A DNA stretch of 64,000 nucleotides from Sphaerolaimus hirsutus (lineage: Eukaryota > Nematoda > Chromadorea > Monhysterida > Sphaerolaimidae). The position numbers were made by a program, and so were the translations under genes. Under the pieces are notes generated by a model. It was not told where the DNA came from, made no database searches, and saw nothing but the letters and a program-made list of their open reading frames with translations. Shown here piece after piece: positions 1-9,954 of the stretch (positions within the stretch are counted from its first letter, which is position 1; every line of letters begins with the position of its first letter). Location: contig OZ038458.1 in assembly GCA_964036195.1 (NCBI GenBank), positions 124,001 through 188,000 on the forward strand, read 5' to 3'.

Positions 1-121
1 CCAAGATTGACTCTGGGCAATGTAGTTTGGGAGCCCGGTTCTTGTGTGATCCCACTACACATCTATGCCCTCTGCCCGCACATCTAGTGCTACCCACTAC
101 TCATCTGTACACCTACCCGCC

Positions 122-1391
122 TTGGGTGGCAGACGGTACGGCTTTGCGGTAAACCGTATGGTATGGTAAATTTTCTATTTTGCGGTAAACTGTACGGTAC
201 ACGGTACGGTACAGTAAATCTTCAATTTTGTGGTAAATGGTACGGTACAGTAAATCTGAACAGTGTGGTATGCGGCAGTGGCGTAGCCAGGATTTTTGAG
301 CGGGGGGGGCGGATTGTATACGGAGCCCGGCGAACGGGGGGGGCGGCGCCCCCCCCCCCTAAAATTTGGCCCTGTGATAGCGGAATAGAGTTATGGCGCT
401 GGCGCCATTCGTAGGCGCCGCGCCATGGCGTGATTGGCGTCGGCGTTGGCGTCAATGGGTACAATATAAGAAAAAATTTATACGTAGATGTCTGAAAATT
501 TGTACCGCATTTAGTAATTTGAAGCGGTATTTATACTAAAGCGACGTACATAACAACAACAGAGATTGTGAGGAAAGAAATGCGCGCTTGCGCGCAAAAT
601 TTTTGAAAACAACCTACAAAATCGGTATAGAATAGTGGCATTCTCGGCAATTTTTATGTCCGGCCCGGGAAGGGGGGGGGGGGGGGCGGCCGCCCCCCCC
701 GCCCCCCCCCTGGCTACGCCACTGGTATGCGGTATGGTATGGTAAATTTTCAATTGTCAGAAATGTATCAATGCCAGACTACAGACAACTTTTACTTCAT
801 AAATTGACACCAAAGTCAATTACACAATTTGATTATGGATTTTAGAACACAATAACAGTATGTTGACATAAAATTACATTACCCACAATGCAGGGGCTCA
901 ATATATAGGCTTTTTCAAAGTACAGAAGGGAGAAGAACTGCTTAAAGTGAGCAAAAAATGCTAAAAGTAGGTTAAAATTAGTTAAAACTGAATACCTTGA
1001 GAGTGATGTTTTATGCTTTAAGAGCATGTGGAGGCACATTGGCTTGATTTTAATAACTGCATTACCTATACTAATGTAAATCATTACTTATCACAATATA
1101 GCATGCTGAAATGGAATGGCTGCAAATCAGTGAAAACAGTGTTTAGAAATCTGCATGCTTGCGCGCAGAAAAATTGCAGGAAGCTACATTAATTGTAATT
1201 AATAAATTGATAAATTTAAGGTCAATTTGAATGAAATTATTGTGGTAAATGAGTGTGGTACGTGGCAGTATGGTAAATTTTGGAAAATCAGTACATGGTA
1301 CAGTACGGTAAAATTCTAATAGTGTGGTAAACAGTATGGTATGGTAAATTTTACAAAAATGTGGTATGGTACGGTAAATTATGCCACCCCA
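122..1391. mobile_element. hAT-like non-autonomous element, GGTACGG/GGTAAAT repeats
   Basis: Ends TTGGGTGGCA and TGCCACCCCA, flanked by tacccgcc/tacccgca (7 of 8). Both arms hold many copies of short units such as ggtacgg, ggtatgg and ggtaaat. A second hAT element (276-724) is nested in it. No coding capacity. Confidence 0.65.
276..724 (-). mobile_element. hAT MITE, CAGTGGCGTAGCCAGG family
   Basis: Perfect 8-bp duplication gtatgcgg on both sides. The ends are inverted copies of CAGTGGCGTAGCCAGG. The interior has poly-G/poly-C arms, a GCGC-rich palindrome near 585 and GGCGCC clusters at 395-440. It is reversed relative to the other four copies. Confidence 0.92.
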
Positions 1392-1874
1392 TACCCGCAT
1401 GCTACTCATCGATACCCCATCCAATTTATAGGGAGTGTAGATGAGTAGTGGATATCACTAGATGAGTGGCATGTCACGGGCCCTTGTTCACTAGAAGATT
1501 TGCACAAAAGCTCTGGGCTTGCTTGCAACTTGAGCAAACACAAATACATGTTCACAAACAACACTTTTATATTGCAAGTTCTTGTAAATGAATAAATATA
1601 AAGAAATTGTCATTTTTTCATTTGTGGATATGCATTTGCTTGTGTAGAGCTGCAACTGAGTGAGGGCAGTTCAACGCTTCCCCACTTTGGTGAATTTTAT
1701 TAAAACATCTCAATCGCGCACCCTAGAGTTCAGGGAATATCGTTTCACTCCTGAAACTGCCACATTTGTGTGCACCAGCTATGAAACTCTTGAGTCGTTT
1801 GAAGGAAGGAGTTTTGTGGTGTTAATGCCACATGTGAGACATACATCAATCTGGTATTTAGAACTATTGACGTA
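1392..1874. other. No gene seen
   Basis: AT-rich sequence with no splice-bounded coding frame. At about 1410-1480 it carries an imperfect inverted copy of the ctacccactactcatc sequence at about 90-105. Confidence 0.5.
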
Positions 1875-1931
1875 CACTCCGGGAAAAATGCCATTATGTT
1901 CCTGGCCAGGAACAAAAATATCAATGTCTCC

Positions 1932-2400
1932 CAGTGGCGTAGCCAGGGGGGGGGGCGGGGGGGCGGCCGCCCCCCCCCCTTCCGGGGTGAGACATGGAAA
2001 TGTAAGGAAATGTGTTCTCCTGCAACGATTTCGGGGTCCATTTTCAAAAATTTTGCGCGCAAGCGCGCATTTTTGCTTCACATTACAGGCATTTTTACTT
2101 CACAGGTTGCGATTGCCTCAAGCTGGGTTAAAATGCACTCAATTGTGTCCATGTCGCTGTATATGTATGTAAATTACATACATTTACAGCGGTATGTGAC
2201 GCCAATGGCGCCATATCGCGGCGCCTACGAATGGCGCCAACACCATGGCGTGGCGCCTACGAATGGCGCCAGCGCCATGGCGCCAATTCCCTATTATAGG
2301 GGTCAAATTTTAGGGGGGGGGGGGGGCGCCGCCCCCCCCCCGTTCGCCGGGCTCCGTAAACAATCCGCCCCCCCGCTCAAAAATCCTGGCTACACCACTG
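1932..2400 (+). mobile_element. hAT MITE, CAGTGGCGTAGCCAGG family
   Basis: Perfect 8-bp duplication atgtctcc. It holds G/C runs beside each end, a GCGCGCAAGCGCGC palindrome near 2056 and GGCGCC-rich sequence at 2200-2285. Confidence 0.92.
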
Positions 2401-2609
2401 ATGTCTCCCCAATTAATGTACGACCTTTGTTTGGATGTAAATGGCATGAATTCTCGTAGATAAGGGTGATTTTTTACTACCGGAAATTTGACTTTGGATG
2501 GCCGTCAAACGAGCAGAAAAGCACCTAGAAACCTAAAAATCAACATGTGGCATAAAGGCACCCTTATCAACGAGAATTCATCCCATGTATATCCCAACAC
2601 AGGTCGCAT

Positions 2610-3107
2610 CAGGGGTCTCCAGGATTTTGGCCCTCGCGGGGGCTGGATAGGTAGCAAATCGCTCCTCCGGAGGGATAGATAGCTGGAAAAATTTTCTGGG
2701 GGGGGGGGCTGGCGGGGGCACAATATATAGGCTTTTTCAAGGTTAAGAAGGCAGAAAGGGGAAAAATCGCTAATAATCAGTTAAAAGTAGCCAAAAGTAG
2801 GTATAAAATGGCTAAAAATAGGTATATAACCATGTATATAGGCGGAAAGCACGAATTTGAAGGTGAAAAACTATAAAAAAGGTGCGAACATTAGTGATTT
2901 TGAGCGAAAATTTGGGCAAAATTTCTCAAAAACCACTCCAGATAGATAGATAGCTGAGCGATTTGGGGGGGGTCTTTTGGGGTAGTAGCCAAAAATTTTG
3001 CCTCGGGATAGATAGATAGCTGAGCGGCCTCCGGGATAGATAGATAGCTGGCCGATTTGGGGGGGGGCAGCCCCCCCCCAGCCCCCCCCCCCCCTAGGAG
3101 ACCCCTG
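2610..3107 (+). mobile_element. hAT MITE, CAGGGGTCTC family with GATA motifs
   Basis: Perfect 8-bp duplication ggtcgcat. The ends are CAGGGGTCTCC and its complement. The right half holds repeated gatagatagatagctg units; the left holds a single related unit and an aaaagtagg/aaaatagg array. Confidence 0.92.
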
Positions 3108-3316
3108 GGTCGCATGTTAATTGGGGAGACATTGAGTTTTTTTGTTCCTGGCCAGCAACATTAAGACATTTTTCCCGGAGTGTATATGCAGAGCATACAT
3201 CTGTGTGATTGGTGCTCAACGACAGTTAGCGAATTAGGAGTGAAACTTTAGAGTTTCACACATGGAATTCTTTCCTACGCCGCAACTGGCCAATTTGTGG
3301 AGATTAACGTGGACGC

Positions 3317-3618
3317 TAGGGTTGGGATTTTCGAAATTTTCGGTTCCGGTTCCCGGTCCCAAAATATTTCGGTTCGGGTAGTTCTCGGTTCCTCAAAATT
3401 TGCTGTTCGGGTATCGGTTCCGGTTCTCAGGTTGAAGGAATTGGGAGTTGCATTTTAAGAGGGATCTACCAGAAATTTTCCTCTGTGTTTGGTCATAAAA
3501 ATTTGTGAAAATCCTGGATAGGTTCTTTCCATTATCGAGTTTGGTTCCGGTTATTACGTTCGGTTATTGGTTCCCGTTCAGATATTAGCTCTGGTTCTGG
3601 TTTGTGTTCCCAACCCCA
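3317..3618. mobile_element. hAT-like element, GGTTCC repeats
   Basis: Begins TAGGGTTGGGA and ends TTCCCAACCCCA; flanks gtggacgc and gtggatgc (7 of 8). The interior is rich in CGGTTCCGGTT-type repeats. 302 bp, non-coding. Confidence 0.8.
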
Positions 3619-3962
3619 GTGGATGCCGAAACAGTTTTAATTTAGATTTTGGACGTTAAGTGTCCCGTTAAAAACTACTACAAAAAATATATAAACAAAT
3701 TTTTAAATTTGGTTGAAATAGAAAAAAGATAAGTTTTTACATATGGAGCCCCATATTTGGCTTGTTTCCATGCACTTAATCCTACAGTCGTTTATACTTA
3801 GACCCTGTTTACGTGGATTTTTTGTGACGACTCGACAACAATAAAACGTTCAATAAGTTGAGTAAAAAGGTTCCATATTCATTAGGCGGCGTTTACACGG
3901 ATTTGCTGTGACGACAAAAAATGCAATTTTTATAACTGTTCTTGTGGAATCAACGTGAAATA

Positions 3963-5223
3963 CACTACCGTGCAGAATAGTTGAGACTTTTCACACATAG
4001 AGAAACAGTGGGCTGGGGGTCCACTGCACTTTTTTTGCTTCTTAATTTCTTGTCCCTTGCCCAATTTTGATGTCGTTTGAGTATGTTGGGATTTAGTGCT
4101 GGGGCTACAACAAAAAAATTTTGTTTGCTCAAATAAACCCCCAGGCCTGAGATAAGGGGGGTCTATAAAAAGATGGTCAATAAATATACAAAAGATGGGC
4201 AATCTTGATGAGTGTCTTTGAAGCTTAATAACTCAACCATTTCTGGGCTGATTTGAATCATTCAACACTTCAAATGATCGGGACAACCTGCAGATTCTAT
4301 TTTTGTTGTCGGTTTAGTGATGTCTAAATTCTGTATGTCAATTTGACCCAGTTTTTGAACGTGAAAAAATATTTTTTTGAACATGCTATCATATACTTTA
4401 GACAACGAGGATTCATTTAAAACAGAAATGAGTTCAATATCTCTTTCCAATCAAAAGTTATGGCACTTCAAATTTTCAATGGTGTCTAAATATTTTATGC
4501 TTATTTTACTGGGGTTTGCAGCATGAAAATGTTGTTATTGAATAGTCTATAACATACTTTAGACAGAGAGAATTAATATGACAAAAACGTTTTTTCAATA
4601 TCTCTTTCCAATCAAAAGTTATAGCACTTACAAACTTCCATCTTCATTCCATCCAAAATAATTGCACATTACTCATTCACAGTTGGGCCAACTTATCTCC
4701 CTAATAGAGCAAGGCCAAAACCTCAAATTTACACACCAAATAGCCCCACCCAGTAGTATGCCTACCCCCATTTCAGAGTTGCTGGCAATGGATGCAAAAC
4801 TGCAGCAAAAATTAATCAATGCCACATTTCCATATATGCATTGCCATATGCTGTTCATGCTTAGAATGTTTCTTGCTGCACACAGAGCTCAGTGATGAAG
4901 GCAAGCAGTTGCCATGGTGAAAATTTTGTTACAAAATGAACATAGGAGGTGGATATAGACTTTAAAGTGAGATACTGGGTGGCTACAGCCCAAAACAAGA
5001 AAAGTCTCAACTATTCTGAAACATGAACAAACTGAGTTAATATGTTTGTACACTAGGAATATACGCAGATTTGAACTTGAGGGGCAGTCATCCCAGGCAT
5101 GTGTAGTCAACCCCCCAGGGTACCCATGCATAGTATCCAAATGTTTTGCATATCAACCATTTCGAAATTCTAGCAACATTAATCACGCAGTGCAAAAAGT
5201 CTCAACTATTCTGCACGGTAGTG
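3963..5223. mobile_element. Tc1/mariner-like element of 1.26 kb, copy 1
   Basis: Inverted ends CACTACCGTGCAGAATAG flanked by TA. It is homologous along its length to 22767-24006. Fish-type Tc1 ends (CACTACCGG...) are similar in their first bases. I find no transposase frame; the short minus-strand frames are not recognisable. Confidence 0.82.
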
Positions 5224-5502
5224 TATATCACATGTGTGATACCTCAATTGATCGTGATTGTGCCAGCTTCACTGCCTGGGGCATACATCAAATTCCATAA
5301 TTTCCCTAATCACGCACACTAGATCACACTTTTTTCATGTTGATGGAGGTTGTCGCCGCATTTGTTCTACGCCGCCTCGCCAGCGAGGCCGTGTAGAACA
5401 AACCCTCCGATAAACCTACGACAACAAAAAAAATACATTATCTGCTGTGCATTATTGCGTAATCTATAAAAATTAATTATTGTTCCATGCAATGGGGTCG
5501 AT

Positions 5503-6026
5503 CAGGGGTATCTTGAATTTTGACCCTCCGAGTGGTTGGATAGATAGCAAATCGCTCCTCCGGAGGGATAGATAGCTGAAAAATTTTCTGGGGGGGTTTG
5601 GGGGGGGGTTGTGGTGGTTCGATATATAGGCTTTTTTGGGGCATAGAAGGAAGAAAAGGGAGAAAAATCACTAAAAGTAGGTGTAAAACAGCTCAAAATG
5701 GGTATACAAGAGCATATAGTACTGAAAATAGCTGAAAATAGGCAGTTAGACGCATGAACCAGTGATTTTGGAGGTGAAAATCTATATATAGGTATGAAAA
5801 ATAGCGATTTTGAGCGAAAATTGGGGTATAGTTTCTGAAAAATCGCTCCAGATAGGTAGATAGCTGAGCGATTTGGGGGGGGGGGGGGGTTTAGGGGGTA
5901 GTAGACCAAAATTTTGCCTCTGGGATAGATAGATAGCTGAGCGGCCTCCGGGATAGATAGATAGCTGGGTGGTTTGGGGGGGGGGTAACCCCCCCCCCCA
6001 ACCCCCCCCCCCATTCAAGACCCCTG
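5503..6026 (+). mobile_element. hAT MITE, CAGGGGTCTC family
   Basis: Perfect 8-bp duplication gggtcgat. It has the same GATAGATAGCTG units, aaaatagg array and G/C arms as 2610-3107. Confidence 0.9.
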
Positions 6027-6181
6027 GGGTCGATGAAATAAAGATCAATTGAGCCGTCCGATCTATCTACTTATTGGTTTTCACCCATAAACATGGTTGA
6101 CAAAATCATAATTTTTGTCGTCACAAAGAATCCGTGTAAACACCGCCTTAGAAAAAGTGGTCAATTATACCTTCTACCTAA

Positions 6182-6580
6182 AGCTGCGTTTACACTGCAA
6201 CTTGTGCCGACAATTTTAAAAAGTGAAAAAGTTCCATAATTTTGGGATAAAGGTCCATATATGCAAGAAAATGCAGTGAAGCATACTCACTAGTTAAGTG
6301 CACTCACATGCCAATTTGTAGATAAATCGTCCATGTCGTTCCAGAGTTATAAGCATTTCAAAAAATATTTCACTTGTCGGTTCGCATTTTTCGAAATATT
6401 TTTAAAATGCTTATAACTATGGAACGACCTGGACGATTTATCTGCAAATTGGCATGTGAGTGCAGTTAACTAGTGAGTATACTTAACTGCATTTTCTCGC
6501 AGATATGGAACTTTATTCCAAAATTATGGAACTTTTTCACTTTTCGAATTGTCGGCACAAGTCGCAGTGTAAACGCAGCT
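6182..6580. mobile_element. PIF/Harbinger-like foldback, TAA duplication
   Basis: Ends AGCTGCGTTTACACTGC and its exact complement, flanked by TAA. The two arms (about 200 bp each) form an almost complete hairpin. Related copies are at 34762-35169 and 39694-40112. Confidence 0.85.
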
Positions 6581-7098
6581 TAAGCAAAATGCAGGCCAAA
6601 TTGCAGACTCGTGCTTGTAGCTCAAGATTTATAATGTTCAAAAAAAGTTTGCTATTGTTGCTGGCTGTCGGAGACAGTCGGACAACTGTCTGACAACTGC
6701 AAAAGTTTTCAAACGCCTTTAACTCATGAGCTACAAGCACGATTGTGCAATTTGACATGCATATTCGCCTAGGTAGTATGTATAATTGACCACTTTTTCT
6801 CATAAATATGGAACATTTTTACTCAACTTATTGAACGTTTGAGTTTTGTCAAGTCGTCGCAAAAAATCCGTCTAAAAACAAAAACGGGGTCTAATAGTTT
6901 TATATTATTTCCCAGATACATAGGCTGCAAGATATTTTATTTGTTCATCTGGTGTAAAATGTCATCCAGAGTGTCAAAAGTCATGAAAAATGGGTTGCGA
7001 AATGTCAAATATCATGCAAAGAAACAAAAGTCATGTATAATTTCATGAAAACTGTGAAACGTTCACTACAAAAATAAAATAACATTTTATATTTTACA

Positions 7099-7570
7099 CA
7101 GGGGTTTTGTAGATTTGGACCCCCGCGGGGGTTCATATAGATAGCAAATCGCTCCTCCGGAGGGATAGATAGCTGACAAATTTTCTGGGGGGGTTCGCGG
7201 GGGTTCAATATATAGGGTTTTCCTAGGTATCGAAGGAAGAAAAGGGGGAAAAATCGCTAAAAGTAGGTGAAAAAATGGCTAAAAATAAGTATATAAGCAC
7301 ATATATAGCCAAAATAGGCGATAATGAACATGAACTAGCGATTTTGGAGGTGAAAAACTATAAAAAGGTATGAAAATTAGCGATTTTGAGCGAAAAAATT
7401 TCAAAAATCGCTCTAGATAGATAGATAGCTGGACGATTGGGTGGGGGGTTTAGGGGATAGTAGCCAAAAAATTTGCCTCAGGGATAGATAGATTGCTGAG
7501 CGGGCCTCCGGGATAGATAAATAGATAGCTGGCGGATTTGGGGAACCCCCCCCCCCCTACTAAACCCCTG
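7099..7570 (+). mobile_element. hAT MITE, CAGGGG(T) family with GATA motifs
   Basis: Perfect 8-bp duplication attttaca. The body matches 2610-3107, but the ends read CAGGGGTTT rather than CAGGGGTCT, so it is a subfamily. Confidence 0.9.
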
Positions 7571-8640
7571 ATTTTACAGGATTCTACACTACTTTTAACA
7601 ATTTGCATGATATTTGCATGACATTTTGCAGTGTCTGGGAGTGGCCCCTGAACTGAATTTTCATAAAATATGTTTGCTGGTATGCTATTGTAATGATATT
7701 TTCAAGCTGAAAGCAGTATGTATGCATTGTTTGAATTGCCAATTTTTGACAGGTTATTAAATACTTTTATCATCTTTGTGCTGTTTGCAAAAAAATTTGA
7801 TTGCATCATTGTTGTTGTTCTGATCCTGACTCAGGTTGCAACTAAAAGTACCTAGTCATAGAAAAGTCGCCATTCCATTTTATATTCTTTATTTTAAAGT
7901 TCCCACCTGGACTTGGGTAGTTAATGTCCAGTACCTAGATCTAACCAGGATAAATTGAAACATTTTCATTTTGGCGATATTTCTTGGCCATCGTTTGGGC
8001 TGCATGAAAGCTTGTATTTGCTGCCAAGTCATGCAAAAATCTAGATATTTATCAGAAACATTGAAGAATACCCATCCATATGTGTGTTTCAGCTCAAATG
8101 TTTCATTTTCAACATTCAAACGCTATTAAGTCTTCAAAGAATTCAGAAATCTTATTGTTTTGTTGTTTCTAAACTTGAATTTCATCATCACTTCTCAATA
8201 TCTCAAATGCTAAGAGTACAGCAAAGTTGCACCCCACTGGTGCTGGTGAACAGTACTAATATTTTGCATGGTGAAATATTTGAACAAATTCTCCATTTTG
8301 GTGCTCTGTGGCAACATAAATGCCACCTTTATTCAGTATTTTGGTGATTTTAATTTGTCTCGTTGCATTGGTTTTGGTTGTCATGACGTTTTTGTGTAGA
8401 AAGTGCGCCAAGTTGGCATTCCGCTGCCACTGGCATTAGTAATGGTCGTCAAAAGCACTCTGGATGCGTTATGGCAATGCGGCGACAATATTCGCAAAAG
8501 TGCGGGGGCTAAATAGAAGTTTAGCCTAGACAGTGTTGCCAAGAAGTACTTTTTCTGTGTGTTGGTGTTCACAGGTGAAAAATGAGTTTGCAGAAGTGGG
8601 TGAAATAAGCTGCAGTGACGTTATCATGAAATTGTTTTTA
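7571..8640. other. No gene seen
   Basis: AT-rich sequence with short frames on both strands but no splice-bounded or recognisable coding segment. I looked here for 5' exons of the RRM gene and found none. Confidence 0.5.
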
Positions 8641-9290
8641 TGTAAACTGGTGGAAAATTTAAATGAGAAAATTACTTAATTGTATTTTACAAATCCCACA
8701 TGCAAGCTATAAAGCTTTCATCTTGTGTGTGGGTGCCCCCAAGTATTTACTATATATATATACCGTAGGGGGCACCCCCTCAGGCCACCCTTGGTGCAGA
8801 AAAATTTTTTCACATTTTTTATGGAAAATATAAATGAGAATTCTATCCAAGTTTTGTTCCCGATAAAATTTTAATTTTTAATACATTTTTCCTGGGCCAT
8901 TGAGACTAAAAAGTTTTAACTAATTTTACATTTTCAGTTTTAAGTATATAATTTTTATTTTTAATGAAAAGGCACCAACACACGGTATTCATCCCTTGTG
9001 TTGGCAGCGCACAAAAAATTGGCTGCGCATTTTACTGCAACATTATTTTTTTTAATTCTCATTTAAGTATTCCGGGAAAATATTGGAACAAAACATTCAC
9101 CAATCTGTAGCAGCAGAACAGGGGGGTGCCATGGGGTGCCACTTGGAATGTATGTAGGCAAATGTTGTGGGCACCCCCACAACAAATGACAGCCATATTG
9201 AGCTGCACGTTTCCAGTGAGATTGTTATGAAAAATGAGGTACCTGATTTCTCATTTAAATGTTCCACCTGTTTACACACATTTTTAGAAA
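8641..9290. repeat. Foldback repeat with AAACTGGTGGAA ends
   Basis: The left arm has aaactggtggaaaatttaaa and the right arm its near-complement at 9250-9275. The core (from gggggcaccccctcaggcc at 8768) recurs at 38197-39380. Probably mobile; borders not fixed. Confidence 0.55.
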
Positions 9291-9705
9291 GTTGCCAAAA
9301 GAGTCGACAAAATCTTCTGTTGACTATGATTATTAGATAAGAGAATAAAATGTGTCATCAGTGCATAATTATCTGCTGATAAATTTGCATAACGATCCAG
9401 AAAGATGAAATGTGCCAGTGCACTGTCAGTTAAGCTCGCAGCTTTTTCATCATGGTAATCATTAAACATCGATGTTGACAAAGTGACTTTTTGTTTGAAG
9501 TCCTGCAGACACTGCTTTTTTCTTACCCAACCGATCCAATGCTGTGGGGGTTTTGTTTTTCGCAAGTCTATTACACTCGAATATACATATTTTCTAAACA
9601 TTCTCATGCGTTCACCTAGATTCACAACACTTCATCTAGCAGTTATTCAGTTTGGTGAAAAAATAATCCTTATTCGATTCTAACCGGCCTTGCAACCCCG
9701 CCCAG
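9291..9705. other. Intron or upstream sequence, no gene seen
   Basis: AT-rich DNA leading into the acceptor of the first visible RRM-gene exon. No start codon with a convincing frame was found. Confidence 0.5.
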
Positions 9706-9954
9706 GTGCTAGTGAGCCAGCACAATGTGGCCGCAGCGCTGCGCGGCACACAGCCGCAGCACAATCCACAGCCGCTGCCGCCGCAGCAGCAACACCAAGT
9801 GCAGCCGCCGCAGCAGCCAGTGCAGCCGGGCGTCATGTACACGGCTGCCATGGCTGCCGGTCGTCCCGGCGGACCGCAGTTTGGCCAGGCGCCGCAGCCG
9901 ATGCCCGCCGCTGAGCAAATGGCCCCTTTTGGCAGTGTGCCAAGGCAGGGACAG
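9706..9954 (+). CDS. RRM-protein exon a (first visible)
   Basis: The acceptor is ...cccag before 9706 and the donor is CAG|gtgcgt at 9955. It has 83 codons, phase 0 at both ends. The residues are rich in Gln and Pro with a central MYTAAMAAGRPGG stretch. Its GC content is far above the flanking sequence. As it begins at a splice acceptor, the true N-terminus is upstream and not identified. Confidence 0.75.

Larger units (their letters stand above)
1875..3182. mobile_element. TA-flanked foldback element with two nested hAT MITEs
   Basis: The ends CACTCCGGGAAAAATG are inverted and flanked by TA. The arms pair over about 60 bp (GTTCCTGGCCAGG in the left arm, its complement in the right). Nested insertions at 1932-2400 and 2610-3107 each have perfect duplications. 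It is related to 10371-11518. Confidence 0.8.
3885..6147. mobile_element. PIF/Harbinger-like foldback, TTA duplication
   Basis: Ends GGCGGCGTTTACACGG and an inverted copy, flanked by TTA. It contains the TA-flanked 1.26-kb element (3963-5223) and a hAT MITE (5503-6026). Placing it in PIF/Harbinger rests on the 3-bp TTA duplication only. Confidence 0.7.
3801..6891. mobile_element. Outer foldback element with inner insertions
   Basis: Ends GACCCTGTTTACGTGG and a degraded inverted partner (right end ACGGGGTC), TA on both sides. The arms pair over about 90 bp (including CAATAAGTTGAGTAAAAAGG). Three further levels lie inside: 3885-6147 and 6182-6580, with 3963-5223 and 5503-6026 inside the former. 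Confidence 0.75.

Noticed and set aside
163-2459. Open frames with poly-Gly or poly-Pro runs (for example 1660-2172 and 1896-2459)
   Set aside because: They read through G/C homopolymers of MITEs and change frame between copies. No splice context or homology supports them.
3000-3060. Regular gatagatagatagctg units suggesting a CRISPR-like array
   Set aside because: The units are few, have no unique spacers and always lie in the same place within hAT MITEs with 8-bp duplications; the genome is eukaryotic.
3930-5140. Minus-strand frames shared by the two 1.25-kb TA elements, considered as a transposase
   Set aside because: They are short, broken differently in the two copies, and show no DDE/D motifs that I can recognise.
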